Origin: Blastomonas sp. | GTDB lineage: Bacteria > Pseudomonadota > Alphaproteobacteria > Sphingomonadales > Sphingomonadaceae | Length of the DNA: 64,000 nucleotides | NCBI RefSeq assembly: GCF_030373265.1 | Contig: NZ_JAUCZC010000004.1 | Location: 1-64,000, forward strand | Direction of reading: 5' to 3' | Shown: one piece after another, positions 35,542-44,644 of the stretch | How positions within the stretch are numbered: position 1 is the first letter of the stretch | How the letters are laid out: each line of letters starts with the position of its first letter | Translations under genes and position numbers: made by a program | Notes under the pieces: model-generated | Told to the model about the DNA's origin: nothing | Database searches by the model: none | The model's input: the letters and a program-made list of their open reading frames with translations, nothing else

Positions 35542-35570
35542 TTGGTATTTAATGGATCGATTAAACCAGG
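35542..35570 (+). promoter_or_regulatory. Operator-like site before the P450 gene
   Basis: The 13-bp CGATTAAACCAGG (35558-35570) is identical to 27978-27990, the right half of the palindrome before the phosphotransferase operon. A weaker left half, TTGGTATTTAAT (35542-35553), supplies the second arm with two insertions relative to the perfect site. The site ends 15 bp before ATG 35585. Confidence 0.6.
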
Positions 35571-35584
35571 GCAGAGGAATTTCC

Positions 35585-37006
35585 ATGGCCACCGTGCTTG
35601 CTCCCGACACACACGCACCCCAGCGCGAAATGTTCCCCGACCACACCATCCAGCGCGACAGCGGCAACCCGCACTGGACGCGGCTGTCGAGCAGCAGCGC
35701 GCTCGATCACATCCCGGGGGAGGATGGCCTGCCGGTCGTCGGCGTGACTTTCCGGATGCTGGCCGATCCCGAAAAGTTCGGCAGGGAGATGCGCGACAAA
35801 TACGGCCCGGTCTATCGCACCAACGCCTTTGGGCGGCGGCAGGTCGCGCTGTTCGGCGCGGATGCCAACGAACTGGTGCTGTTCGACCGTGACAAGGTGT
35901 TCTCGTCCGAACAAGGCTGGGGCCCGGTGCTCAACCTGCTGTTCCCGCGCGGGCTGATGCTGATGGATTTCGACCATCACCGCGCCGACCGCCGCGCGCT
36001 GTCGATCGCGTTCAAGCCGGCGCCGATGCGCCATTATGCCGAAGCGCTCAACGAGGGCATCGGCGTGCGGGTGCTCGAATGGTCGAACAAGGACATCAGC
36101 TTCTATACCGAAATCAAGAAGCTGACGCTCGATCTGGCGGCAACCTCGTTCCTGGGAATTCCCTGGGGTCCGGAAGCCGACAAGATCAACACCGCGTTCG
36201 TCGACATGGTGCAGGCCTCGATCGGGGTGGTCCGGCGTCCGTTGCCGTTCACCAAGATGGGCAAGGGCGTGGCGGGCCGCAAATTCCTGGTCGATTATTT
36301 TACGCCAGAGGTGAAGAAGCGGCGCGAGCAGCAGGGGCCGGACATGTTCAGCCAGTTCTGCCGCGCCACCCGCGACGATGGCAGCCTGCTGACCACCGAC
36401 GAGGTGGTCGATCACATGAACTTCCTGATGATGGCGGCGCACGACACGATCACGTCGTCTGCGAGTTCGCTGATCTGGCTGCTGGCCAAGAACCCCGAAT
36501 GGCAGGACAAGATCCGCGCCGAACTGCTCGAGCATGCCCCCGCCGGGGCGCCGATGCCCTATGATGCGCTGCCCAATCTCGAACTGACCGAAATGGCGTT
36601 CAAGGAAGCGCTGCGGTTGATCCCGCCTGTCCCCTCGACCCCTCGCCGCGCGCTCAAGGCGTTCGAGTTCGGCGGCTATCGCATTCCTGCGGGCACGCCG
36701 GTCAGCATCAGCTCGTCCTACACCCACAAGCAGGAGGAGCACTGGCCCGATCCGCTGCGCTTCGATCCGATGCGCTTCACCCCCGAAGCGACGCGCAACC
36801 GCCACAAATACGCCTGGGTGCCGTTTGGCGGCGGCGCGCATATGTGCCTCGGGCTGCACTTTGCGTACATGCAGATCAAGGTGCTGCTGCACCACATCCT
36901 CAGCCAGCACCGCATCGTCATCGAGCCCGGCTATAACCCCGCCTGGCAGGCCTGGCCGATCCCGCAGCCCAAGGATGGCCTGAAGGTGCGGTTCGAGAAG
37001 ATTTAA
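35585..37006 (+). CDS. Cytochrome P450
   Basis: A 473-residue haem monooxygenase without a membrane anchor. The I-helix oxygen-activation motif AAHDT (284-288), the EALR K-helix (341-344, ExxR), the RFDPMRF region and the haem loop FGGGAHMCLG (414-423, axial Cys421) are all in place, so the enzyme should be active. The pattern GGHxxT near the haem loop is more like bacterial sterol/retinoid-type P450s than CYP101, but the substrate cannot be told. No ferredoxin or reductase gene lies beside it. A half-site identical to the phosphotransferase-operon operator precedes it, so the two may share a regulator. Confidence 0.93.
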   Translation: MATVLAPDTHAPQREMFPDHTIQRDSGNPHWTRLSSSSALDHIPGEDGLPVVGVTFRMLADPEKFGREMRDKYGPVYRTNAFGRRQVALFGADANELVLFDRDKVFSSEQGWGPVLNLLFPRGLMLMDFDHHRADRRALSIAFKPAPMRHYAEALNEGIGVRVLEWSNKDISFYTEIKKLTLDLAATSFLGIPWGPEADKINTAFVDMVQASIGVVRRPLPFTKMGKGVAGRKFLVDYFTPEVKKRREQQGPDMFSQFCRATRDDGSLLTTDEVVDHMNFLMMAAHDTITSSASSLIWLLAKNPEWQDKIRAELLEHAPAGAPMPYDALPNLELTEMAFKEALRLIPPVPSTPRRALKAFEFGGYRIPAGTPVSISSSYTHKQEEHWPDPLRFDPMRFTPEATRNRHKYAWVPFGGGAHMCLGLHFAYMQIKVLLHHILSQHRIVIEPGYNPAWQAWPIPQPKDGLKVRFEKI

Positions 37007-37022
37007 CCCGCCCGCCCTGCCC

Positions 37023-37103
37023 GTCACCCCCGCGAACGCGGGGGTCCCGCTTTCTGGTCCACCCCGGCGCAAACGCGGGATTCCCGCGTTCGCGGGAATG
37101 ACG
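37023..37103. repeat. Dispersed inverted-repeat element, copy 2
   Basis: Same family as 15408-15487: left arm gtcacccccgcgaacgcggg, right arm ending cccgcgttcgcgggaatgac. It fills the gap between the P450 gene and gpmA and can fold as a long imperfect hairpin. Confidence 0.8.
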
Positions 37104-37175
37104 GCCGGAAAACGGGTTTGCTTGGGCAGTACGGGACGCTAAAGCGCCTCGCAGCACACAGCAGGAGACGCCCAG

Positions 37176-37862
37176 ATGCCGCAACTCGTCCTCATCCGCC
37201 ACGGCCAGTCGCAATGGAACCTGGAAAACCGGTTCACCGGCTGGTGGGATGTCGATGTGACCGAAAAGGGTGCCGAGGAAGCGCGCGCGGCGGGGCGGTT
37301 GATGCGCGACAAGGGGCTCGATTTCGACATCGCCTTCACCTCGCTGCAAACGCGGGCGATCAAGACGCTCAACCTGGCGCTCGAGGAAATGACCCGGCTG
37401 TGGCTTCCGGTCGAGAAGAACTGGCAGTTGAACGAGCGCCATTATGGCGGCCTCACCGGGCTCGACAAGGCGCAGACCGCGGCCAAGCATGGCGACGAGC
37501 AGGTGCACATCTGGCGCCGCAGCTTCGACATCCCGCCCCCGCCGATGGACGCAGGCTCGGAATTCGACCTGTCGAAGGACCGCCGCTACGAGGGGATCGC
37601 GATCCCCAACACCGAAAGCCTCAAGGATACCATCGACCGCGTGCTGCCCTATTGGGAAAGCCGCATCGCGCCCGAACTCAAGGCCGGCAAGCGCGTGATC
37701 ATCTCCGCGCATGGCAACTCGCTGCGCGCGCTGGTCAAGCACCTCTCGGGCATCGCCGACGATGAAATCACGTCGCTCGAAATCCCGACCGGCCAGCCGA
37801 TCGTTTACCAGCTCGACGGCAATCTCGCGGAAGTGGAGCGCTATTACCTCAGCGAGCGCTGA
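37176..37862 (+). CDS. gpmA: 2,3-bisphosphoglycerate-dependent phosphoglycerate mutase
   Basis: It interconverts 3- and 2-phosphoglycerate in glycolysis and gluconeogenesis via a phosphohistidine. The catalytic His lies in [20 protein letters not shown], the second active-site block is [20 protein letters not shown], and [16 protein letters not shown] holds the second His. 228 residues is normal for the dPGM. AGGAGA precedes ATG 37176 by 9 nt. It is transcribed from the gap that contains repeat copy 2 and ends convergent with the deaminase gene 15 bp away. Confidence 0.96.
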   Translation: MPQLVLIRHGQSQWNLENRFTGWWDVDVTEKGAEEARAAGRLMRDKGLDFDIAFTSLQTRAIKTLNLALEEMTRLWLPVEKNWQLNERHYGGLTGLDKAQTAAKHGDEQVHIWRRSFDIPPPPMDAGSEFDLSKDRRYEGIAIPNTESLKDTIDRVLPYWESRIAPELKAGKRVIISAHGNSLRALVKHLSGIADDEITSLEIPTGQPIVYQLDGNLAEVERYYLSER

Positions 37863-37877
37863 GCGCCTGGAGCCCGA

Positions 37878-39039
<1,162 letters not shown>

Positions 39040-39055
39040 CAGGAGGGGCAGCCCC

Positions 39056-39613
39056 CTATTCCCCCAATATGATGCTCGCCCCCGGCTTGTGCGCGCGGAT
39101 TTCCTCCACCGTCAGCCCGGTGATCTCATGCGGGAAGACCAGCCACTGCTCGGTCTCGTGGACGCAGTAGTCGGGGGTCAGATCGGTCAGGTTGCGCGAG
39201 GGCTTGTAATAGACCGTGGCGATCCGCCAGTCGTGCGGCATGTTGTAGCGGCACTTGGCGGCGAGCTCGTGGATAAAGGCGCGGATCGACCGGCCGCTGT
39301 CGAACACATCGTCAACCACCAGCAGCCGATCCTCGGGGCTCAACGTGTCGATCAGATAGCCCAAAGCATAGACGCGCACGTCCTTGCTCTGCTGGTCGAT
39401 GCCGTAATAGCTCGCGGTACGGATCGCGATGTGGTCGGCGTTGATGCCGTGATATTCCATCAGCTCCTGCACCGCGATTCCCACCGGCGCGCCGCCGCGC
39501 CAGATACCGACGATGTGCGTGGGCCGGTAGCCGCTGTCGATCACCTGCATCGCCAGCCGATAGCTGTCCTCGAGCAGGCTGTTGGCGCTGATATAGAGCT
39601 TTTCGGTGGTCAT
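39056..39613 (-). CDS. Purine phosphoribosyltransferase (HPRT-type)
   Basis: A 185-residue type I PRTase. The PRPP loop LLVVDDVFDSGRSIRAF (Asp-Asp then GRS) and the pyrophosphate loop IWRGGAPVG are present, with the base-binding end WLVFPHE. In this layout such enzymes convert hypoxanthine or guanine to nucleotides; xanthine preference is possible. It sits upstream of the adenine-deaminase-like gene on the same strand, so adenine could be deaminated to hypoxanthine and then salvaged to IMP by this product. The start ATG 39613 follows the usual family start (MTTEKLYISANS). Confidence 0.85.
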   Translation of the reverse strand: MTTEKLYISANSLLEDSYRLAMQVIDSGYRPTHIVGIWRGGAPVGIAVQELMEYHGINADHIAIRTASYYGIDQQSKDVRVYALGYLIDTLSPEDRLLVVDDVFDSGRSIRAFIHELAAKCRYNMPHDWRIATVYYKPSRNLTDLTPDYCVHETEQWLVFPHEITGLTVEEIRAHKPGASIILGE

Positions 39614-39686
39614 GATCTGGGCGGCCCTGCTGGCAAATGGTTTGGGTCTTCATGCCAGCCCGGCAGTCTCGGTCAAGCCCACACCG

Positions 39687-40097
39687 TCAAGATCGGCCCG
39701 CCCGGCTGATCACCACAGCAGCAATCGCCAGCAACAGGATCGCGCCCGCCTCGAACAGGATCTTGTCGGGCGCCATGTCCTTGCCCTGCAGGACGATCAG
39801 CCGCGCCAGCGCGGTGATGGCGATGAAGATCGGATAGACGAACGGCGATCCGCGACCGGTATAGAACACCGCGATCATGCCGATGACCTCGGTGTAGAGG
39901 AACATCAGCAGGATGTCGGCCAGCGAGATCGTCCGTGCAGCCACGATATTGGCGATCTCTATGCCTGCCGCACCCAGCGTCATCAGCGCCACCAGGACCA
40001 GCAGCACATGTTCGATCAGACGAAAGCCACGCACGGCCAAAGCATCGTCTGCCAGAGGAGGCGCTGCATCGGTGATCGGATCGACCGGGTTTGCCAT
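39687..40097 (-). CDS. PsiE family phosphate-starvation-inducible membrane protein
   Basis: A 136-residue inner-membrane protein of the PsiE family. Four hydrophobic helices can be traced: about 26-46 (HVLLVLVALMTLGAAGIEI), 55-75, 78-98 (ISLADILLMFLYTEVIGMIA, VYPIFIAITALARLIVLQG) and the final helix. The DxxLMFLYTEV and YPIFIAITALAR blocks are family marks. Function unknown; E. coli PsiE responds to phosphate starvation. Start ATG 40097 trims a short leader. It follows the DUF2474 gene by about 30 bp on the same strand and may be part of the cyd operon. Confidence 0.85.
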   Translation of the reverse strand: MANPVDPITDAAPPLADDALAVRGFRLIEHVLLVLVALMTLGAAGIEIANIVAARTISLADILLMFLYTEVIGMIAVFYTGRGSPFVYPIFIAITALARLIVLQGKDMAPDKILFEAGAILLLAIAAVVISRAGRS

Positions 40098-40127
40098 GCC
40101 CGAGGATAACACGCCGACCTCGCCGCG

Positions 40128-40274
40128 TCAGGCGTTAATCCACCAGCGGATGGCATAGGCGACTGCGCCAATGGCCCCGACCGATATCAGCCAGATCGCG
40201 GCCATCCAGCCCAGTTTCTGCGCCAGCGGGCGCGCATCGCCGCGATCGGGGTCATCGGCATCCGGCAACGGCAT
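40128..40274 (-). CDS. DUF2474 small membrane protein of the cytochrome bd operon
   Basis: A 48-residue protein below ORF cut-offs, found by reading the strand. It begins MPLPDADDPDRGDARPLAQK and continues LGWMAAIWLISVGAIGAVAY then AIRWWIN, a single membrane helix with Trp-rich borders. DUF2474 genes sit directly after cydB in many CIO-type operons and are thought to be the CydX-like third subunit. Its ATG overlaps the cydB stop by one base (TGATG), which fits co-translation. The C-terminal tail is Trp/Ile/Asn. Confidence 0.85.
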   Translation of the reverse strand: MPLPDADDPDRGDARPLAQKLGWMAAIWLISVGAIGAVAYAIRWWINA

Positions 40275-41275
40275 CAATGATAGCCCTCGTCACCCACCTT
40301 GCCGCGGAAAACCCAGTAGGCCCAGGCGGTGTAGCCGATGATCAGCGGCACGATGAACAATGTGCCGACCAGCATGAACATCTGGCTGCTCGGGTGGGTT
40401 GCCGCATCCCAGATCGTCACCTCGTCGGGCACGACATACGGGAACATCGAGATCCCCAGCCCGATCATGCCGAGCAGGAACAAGGCCAGCGTCAGCAGGA
40501 ACGGCGCGTAATCGCGACGCTTCTTGAGCGCGCGGTAGAGCAACCCGGTGATCAGCGCGACCAGCACCGGGACCTGCGCCGAGAACAGCACATTGGGGAA
40601 GGTAAACCAGCGGTTCCAGTATTCGGCTTCCAGGAAGGGAGTGTAGAGGCTGACCGCACCCAAGGCGAGCAGCGTCGCGGGAAACAGCTTCCAGCTCATC
40701 CGGAAGGCGTGCTCCTGTACCCGGCCTTCGGTCTTCATGATCAGCCAGGTCGATCCCAGCAGCCCATAACCGATCACCGTTCCGATCCCGGTGAGCACCG
40801 AATAGGCGCTGAGCCAGTCGAGCCAGCCGCCCGCATAAGCGCGGCCCTCGACTTCGACCCCCTGCAGCAGCGCGCCCAATGTCACGCCTTGCGCAAAAGC
40901 AGCGATGAAGGAGCCTGCGGTGAACGCAAAATCCCAGAACGGCTGGTGATTGGGGTCGCGCCAGCGTCCCTCGAACGCAACGCCGCGCAGCACGAGCCCC
41001 AGCAGCATCGCGATGATCGGCGGATAGATCGCCGGCAGGATGATCGCATAGGCCAGCGGAAACGCCGCAAACAGCCCTCCCCCGCCCAGCACCAGCCAGG
41101 TCTCGTTGCCATCCCAAACGGGCGCCACCGAATTCATCGCCTTGTCACGCTCGGCCCCGCGCCCCAGCGCCGGGAAGATGATACCAATCCCTAAATCGAA
41201 CCCGTCCATCACCACATAGGCGAACACGGCAAAGGCGATGATGAACGCCCATACGATGGTCAGATCGATGTTCAT
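40274..41275 (-). CDS. cydB: Cytochrome bd ubiquinol oxidase subunit II
   Basis: Subunit II of the bd-type quinol oxidase; it forms the heterodimer with CydA and supports electron transfer to O2 at the inner membrane. The 333-residue protein has the family start DLTIVWAFIIAFAVFAYVVM, DGFDLGIGIIFPALGRG, then VAPVWDGNETWLVLGGGGLF and nine helices in total. The ATG at 41275 overlaps the cydA stop (ATGA) and the stop overlaps DUF2474, so the three form one translation unit. The long antisense-facing extension of the frame is not part of the protein. Confidence 0.96.
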   Translation of the reverse strand: MNIDLTIVWAFIIAFAVFAYVVMDGFDLGIGIIFPALGRGAERDKAMNSVAPVWDGNETWLVLGGGGLFAAFPLAYAIILPAIYPPIIAMLLGLVLRGVAFEGRWRDPNHQPFWDFAFTAGSFIAAFAQGVTLGALLQGVEVEGRAYAGGWLDWLSAYSVLTGIGTVIGYGLLGSTWLIMKTEGRVQEHAFRMSWKLFPATLLALGAVSLYTPFLEAEYWNRWFTFPNVLFSAQVPVLVALITGLLYRALKKRRDYAPFLLTLALFLLGMIGLGISMFPYVVPDEVTIWDAATHPSSQMFMLVGTLFIVPLIIGYTAWAYWVFRGKVGDEGYH

Positions 41276-42705
41276 GCGCCCTCCTCCCGCATGGTGCCGC
41301 TCTGGCCGCGGCGCGTGCTGTCGGCCGATGCAGGCGTGATCCCTGCCGTGCGCAGCGGACCGGAGGCTGCTGCCTCCTCGTGTCCGGTGGGCGGCTTGCT
41401 CATCAGCTTGAGGATATACAGCGTGCCGGCGCCAAACATGATGAAGTAGGTGATCACGAAAGCCAGCAATGATGCACCCACCGCAGGCGCCGCGAGCGGC
41501 GAGACGCTCTCTGCCGTCGTCAGCAGGCCATAGACCGTGTAGGGCTGGCGGCCGACCTCGGTCGTCACCCAGCCGGCGATCACCGCGACGAAGCCCGAGG
41601 GGCCCATCACCATCGCCGCGCGGTGCAACCACGGCCAGTCGAACAGACGGCCGCGCACCCTGGCAAGCAGGCTGAACAACCCGATCCCCAGCATCGCAAA
41701 ACCGATGCCCACCATGATGCGGAACGACCAGAACACCACACCCACCGGGGGCTGCTCATCTTCAGGAATGGTATCAAGTCCGGCCAGCGGCGCATTAAGA
41801 TCATGTTTAAGGATCAGCGAGGAAGCCTTTGGAATTTCGATGGAATAATCCACACGCTTCTCGGCGCTGTTGGGGATTCCGAACAGGATCAAGGGCGCAC
41901 CATCGGGGTGACTGTCGTAATGGCCTTCCATCGCCATGACCTTGGCGGGCTGGTGCTCGAGCGTGTTCAGACCGTGCATATCGCCCGCGAAAATCTGCAG
42001 CGGCGCGACCAGGGCCGCCATCCACATCGCCATCGAGAACATCCGCCGCGCGCGCACATCGGTCTTGTTGTTGAGCAGGTGATAGGCGCCGACGGCACCG
42101 ACGACGAACGCGGTCGTCAGATAGGCCGCCATCACGGTGTGGACCAGCCGATAGGGAAAGCTGGGATTGAAGATAATGTCGAGCCAGCTTCCGGCGGGCA
42201 CGAACTGGCCATTGGCAGCGATCTCATAGCCGGTCGGCGTCTGCATCCAGCTGTTGACGCTGAGGATCCAGAAGGCTGAAATGAAGGTGCCGATCGCGAC
42301 CATCAAGGTCGCGGTGAAGTGCAGCTTGCGCCCCACCTTGTCCATGCCGAACAGCATGACCCCCAGGAACCCGGCCTCGAGGAAAAACGCGGTCAGCACC
42401 TCATAGGCCATCAGCGGGCCGAGGATCGGTCCGGTTCTGTCCGAATAGACAGACCAGTTGGTGCCGAACTGGTACGACATCACGATCCCCGAAACGACGC
42501 CCATGGCAAAGGCGATCGCGAAGATCTTGCGCCAGTATTTGAACAGATCGAGATAGGTGTCGTCGTTGGTCTTGAGCCACAGCCCTTCCAGAACGGCCAG
42601 GTAGCTCGCCAGACCGATCGAAAACGCTGGGAAGATGAAGTGGAAGCTCACCGTGAAGGCGAACTGGATCCGCGCCAGCATCAGTGCATCGAAACCATCG
42701 AACAT
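41272..42705 (-). CDS. cydA: Cytochrome bd ubiquinol oxidase subunit I (CIO type)
   Basis: The quinol-oxidising, haem-bearing subunit of the bd oxidase, used under low O2 or when the cytochrome c path is inhibited. Family blocks: LARIQFAFTVSFHFIFPAFS, haem-ligand area GTNWSVYSDRTGPILGPLMA, EAGFLGVMLFG, and the Q-loop NTLEHQPAKVMAMEGHY. The Q-loop is short and the later block GRQPYTVYGLLTTAESVSP has PYTVYG, typical of the cyanide-insensitive (CIO) branch lacking haem d in some species. 477 residues. Start ATG 42705; an inverted repeat lies 32 bp upstream. Confidence 0.96.
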   Translation of the reverse strand: MFDGFDALMLARIQFAFTVSFHFIFPAFSIGLASYLAVLEGLWLKTNDDTYLDLFKYWRKIFAIAFAMGVVSGIVMSYQFGTNWSVYSDRTGPILGPLMAYEVLTAFFLEAGFLGVMLFGMDKVGRKLHFTATLMVAIGTFISAFWILSVNSWMQTPTGYEIAANGQFVPAGSWLDIIFNPSFPYRLVHTVMAAYLTTAFVVGAVGAYHLLNNKTDVRARRMFSMAMWMAALVAPLQIFAGDMHGLNTLEHQPAKVMAMEGHYDSHPDGAPLILFGIPNSAEKRVDYSIEIPKASSLILKHDLNAPLAGLDTIPEDEQPPVGVVFWSFRIMVGIGFAMLGIGLFSLLARVRGRLFDWPWLHRAAMVMGPSGFVAVIAGWVTTEVGRQPYTVYGLLTTAESVSPLAAPAVGASLLAFVITYFIMFGAGTLYILKLMSKPPTGHEEAAASGPLRTAGITPASADSTRRGQSGTMREEGA

Positions 42706-42736
42706 CAGGGCGACCTTCCGCTAACGGCTGGCAGCA

Positions 42737-42765
42737 ATTGGGCATTGCGGGTTCGCATGCCCAAT
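42737..42765. promoter_or_regulatory. 9-bp perfect inverted repeat upstream of cydA
   Basis: ATTGGGCAT (42737-42745), 11-nt spacer TGCGGGTTCGC, ATGCCCAAT (42757-42765), 32 bp before ATG 42705. It could be an operator or a leader hairpin; without a T-run it is not a terminator. No FNR (TTGAT-N4-ATCAA) site was seen here. Confidence 0.45.
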
Positions 42766-42878
42766 CCCCGCAAGTTGTATCGGGTATAAGACCGCACGCC
42801 GGTTACGGCAACGTGACATAATGTCCGGGTGCGGTCGCCTGTTGCGCGCGAGACCGACCAAAGCCTCGATACACCCAT

Positions 42879-42892
42879 GGACCGATCGGTCT
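42879..42892. promoter_or_regulatory. TetR-type operator copy at the end of the DLH gene
   Basis: GGACCGATCGGTCT, one base off the perfect AGACCGATCGGTCT found upstream. It overlaps the stop codon of the DLH gene (42891-42893), so its role, if any, is unclear. Confidence 0.4.
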
Positions 42893-43802
42893 AGGTGCGC
42901 AGGTGGCTTTCGAAAAACGCCAGCGTCCGGTCCCATGCCAGCTTTGCTGCCGGTTCGTCATATCGCGGCGTGGTATCGTTGTGGAAGCCATGCGACGTAC
43001 CCGGATAGAAGTGGGCTGCATACGGCTTGGCGTTCGCCTTGAGGGCGGCCTCATAGGCAGGCCACGTCGCATTTACCCGCTCGTCGTTCTCGGCAAAATG
43101 GATCAATAGTGGCGCCCTGATGCTGGGCACCTCCTCCGCTCGCGCCTGCCGCCCGTAAAACGGGGCGGCGGCGGCAAGATCGGGATAGGCGACCGCCAGG
43201 GCATGGCACACGCCGCCGCCATAGCAGAAGCCTGTGACGCCAACCTTGCCGGTCGAACCATCATGATCGCGCAGGAATTCGAACCCGGCGAAGAAATCCT
43301 CCATCAGCTTGGCTGGATCGAGCGAGGCCTGCATCGTGCGGCCCTCGTCATCGGTACCCGGATAACCGCCCAGTGACGTTAGACCGTCCGGTCCAAGCGC
43401 CAGATACCCCGCTTTTGCGAGCCGGCGCACGACATCCTCGATGTACGGATTGAGCCCGCGGTTCTCGTGCACCACCAGAACAGCCGGCAATTTGCCCTTC
43501 GCCCCCTTGGGCCGCGCCATCAGGCCTCGCACCGTGCCGTGGCCCTCAGGACTGGGGTATTCGACCCGCATCGTCTCGATTCCCGGATCGTCGGGTGCCA
43601 CCTGCTGCGCCAGCGCGTAGTCGGGACGCAGCTGGTTGTAGATCATTAGGCCAGTCACCCCCGCCGCCGCATAGCGCCCTGCCTGCCGGATAAACTCGCG
43701 TTTGCTGAGCTTCCCGTGCACATACCCATCGAAAATCTCGAGGATATGGGGGTGAAAATCGCTGGCCCGCATCCTTTGGCGCGTTGGGACGGTGTCGGTC
43801 AT
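42891..43802 (-). CDS. Dienelactone-hydrolase family protein
   Basis: A 303-residue alpha/beta hydrolase. The N-terminal 60 residues are a basic twin-Arg-like export or anchor segment (KLSKREFIRQAGRYAAAGVT), which is typical of YghX-like exported DLH proteins. The nucleophile elbow GFCYGGGVCHALA carries a Cys (DLH type) in GxCxGG, with Asp and His expected later (AENDERVNATWP; SHGFHND). Substrate unknown. Start ATG 43802. A perfect 14-bp TetR-type operator lies 126 bp upstream, and a further half matches its stop region (42879-42892). It follows the tetR gene in the same direction. Confidence 0.85.
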   Translation of the reverse strand: MTDTVPTRQRMRASDFHPHILEIFDGYVHGKLSKREFIRQAGRYAAAGVTGLMIYNQLRPDYALAQQVAPDDPGIETMRVEYPSPEGHGTVRGLMARPKGAKGKLPAVLVVHENRGLNPYIEDVVRRLAKAGYLALGPDGLTSLGGYPGTDDEGRTMQASLDPAKLMEDFFAGFEFLRDHDGSTGKVGVTGFCYGGGVCHALAVAYPDLAAAAPFYGRQARAEEVPSIRAPLLIHFAENDERVNATWPAYEAALKANAKPYAAHFYPGTSHGFHNDTTPRYDEPAAKLAWDRTLAFFESHLRT

Positions 43803-43927
43803 TATACTGTTCCCCGAGTTGACTGCTGCCTTTGTGCTGCAACCGGCATCAACATGCCCGGTGCGCACAAGGCTGCAAGCGATAATATCGGCGAATGTTC
43901 CGCGCGATGGACCGATCCGTGGACATC

Positions 43928-43941
43928 AGACCGATCGGTCT
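43928..43941. promoter_or_regulatory. Perfect TetR-type operator upstream of the DLH gene
   Basis: AGACCGATCGGTCT, a perfect 14-bp palindrome, 126 bp upstream of ATG 43802 and immediately beyond the end of tetR (43955). A half-site GGACCGATC lies at 43909-43917. The clear symmetry and the nearby TetR gene support a repressor site. Confidence 0.75.
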
Positions 43942-43954
43942 GGCGCTAAACCAC

Positions 43955-44611
43955 TCAGTCGGCTGGTGCACCAATCGATCCGCGATCGACCATCGCACAC
44001 AGCATATCGGTGACCAAAGCGACGGGCGTGGTATCCCGGCGGCAGCGGGCGAGCAGCATGGCGCCCTCGTGCGAGGCAATGATGGTGGCGGCGATATCGC
44101 GTGCGCGTGCCACCGCGACACCCTCCAGCATCAACCATTTGGCCAGCCGCATTTCGATCCGCTGGTAGGCAATGCGCACCGCATCGGCCAAAGCGCTGTC
44201 ATCGCCGCCCTGCTCTTGACCGATCACCGCCAGCAGGGAGCCGTCGCGCCAGTCAGTCCGCTCCAACCAAGCCGAGGACTCCTCGCCCAACTGGCGCAAG
44301 AACCCAATGATATCAGTGCCTTTGGCAGATGCCTCATCGAGCGCGGCCAGCGTGCTCGCGGCGATGCGCGTGATACAAGCCTCGGCGAGTTCAGGCTTCC
44401 CACCCGGAAAGTGATGGTACAGCGAGCCTTTCGGCGTCTCGGACAATGCCAGGATTTCGGCGAGGCCGACCGCATGATACCCACGCTGCTGGAACAGGCG
44501 GGTCGCCACCTGCAGCAATCGCAGCCGGGTTGGATGGATATCGAGCGCGGCCTTGGGGTCTGCGGCGCCGGCGGAACGCACAACGCCATCGTTGGAGACA
44601 AAAAGCATCAT
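43955..44611 (-). CDS. TetR/AcrR family transcriptional regulator
   Basis: A 218-residue repressor. The DNA-binding domain is about 28-75 (TRLRLLQVATRLFQQRGYHA, VGLAEILALSETPKGSLYHHF), the standard TetR HTH, followed by a TetR_C_33-like ligand domain. It begins at ATG 44611 or the adjacent ATG 44608. An imperfect palindrome matching the operator family covers its start region (44612-44625), so autoregulation is likely. Other copies lie before the DLH gene and before the thioesterase gene, so the regulator probably controls all three. Its inducer is probably an acyl or ring-derived compound, which is inference. Confidence 0.92.
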   Translation of the reverse strand: MMLFVSNDGVVRSAGAADPKAALDIHPTRLRLLQVATRLFQQRGYHAVGLAEILALSETPKGSLYHHFPGGKPELAEACITRIAASTLAALDEASAKGTDIIGFLRQLGEESSAWLERTDWRDGSLLAVIGQEQGGDDSALADAVRIAYQRIEMRLAKWLMLEGVAVARARDIAATIIASHEGAMLLARCRRDTTPVALVTDMLCAMVDRGSIGAPAD

Positions 44612-44625
44612 AGACCAATCAGTCT
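44612..44625. promoter_or_regulatory. TetR-type operator over the regulator's own start
   Basis: AGACCAATCAGTCT, a slightly imperfect palindrome immediately before ATG 44611. Eleven or twelve of 14 positions match the perfect site at 43928-43941; it fits autorepression. Confidence 0.6.
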
Positions 44626-44644
44626 AACAGCTGCACTCTCGACG

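Noticed and set aside
35561-37072. A 503-codon minus-strand frame across the P450 gene
   Set aside because: Antisense to the P450, whose haem loop and ExxR motif are on the plus strand.
42766-42890. FNR/Anr box upstream of cydA
   Set aside because: No TTGAT-N4-ATCAA or near-match was found on either strand.
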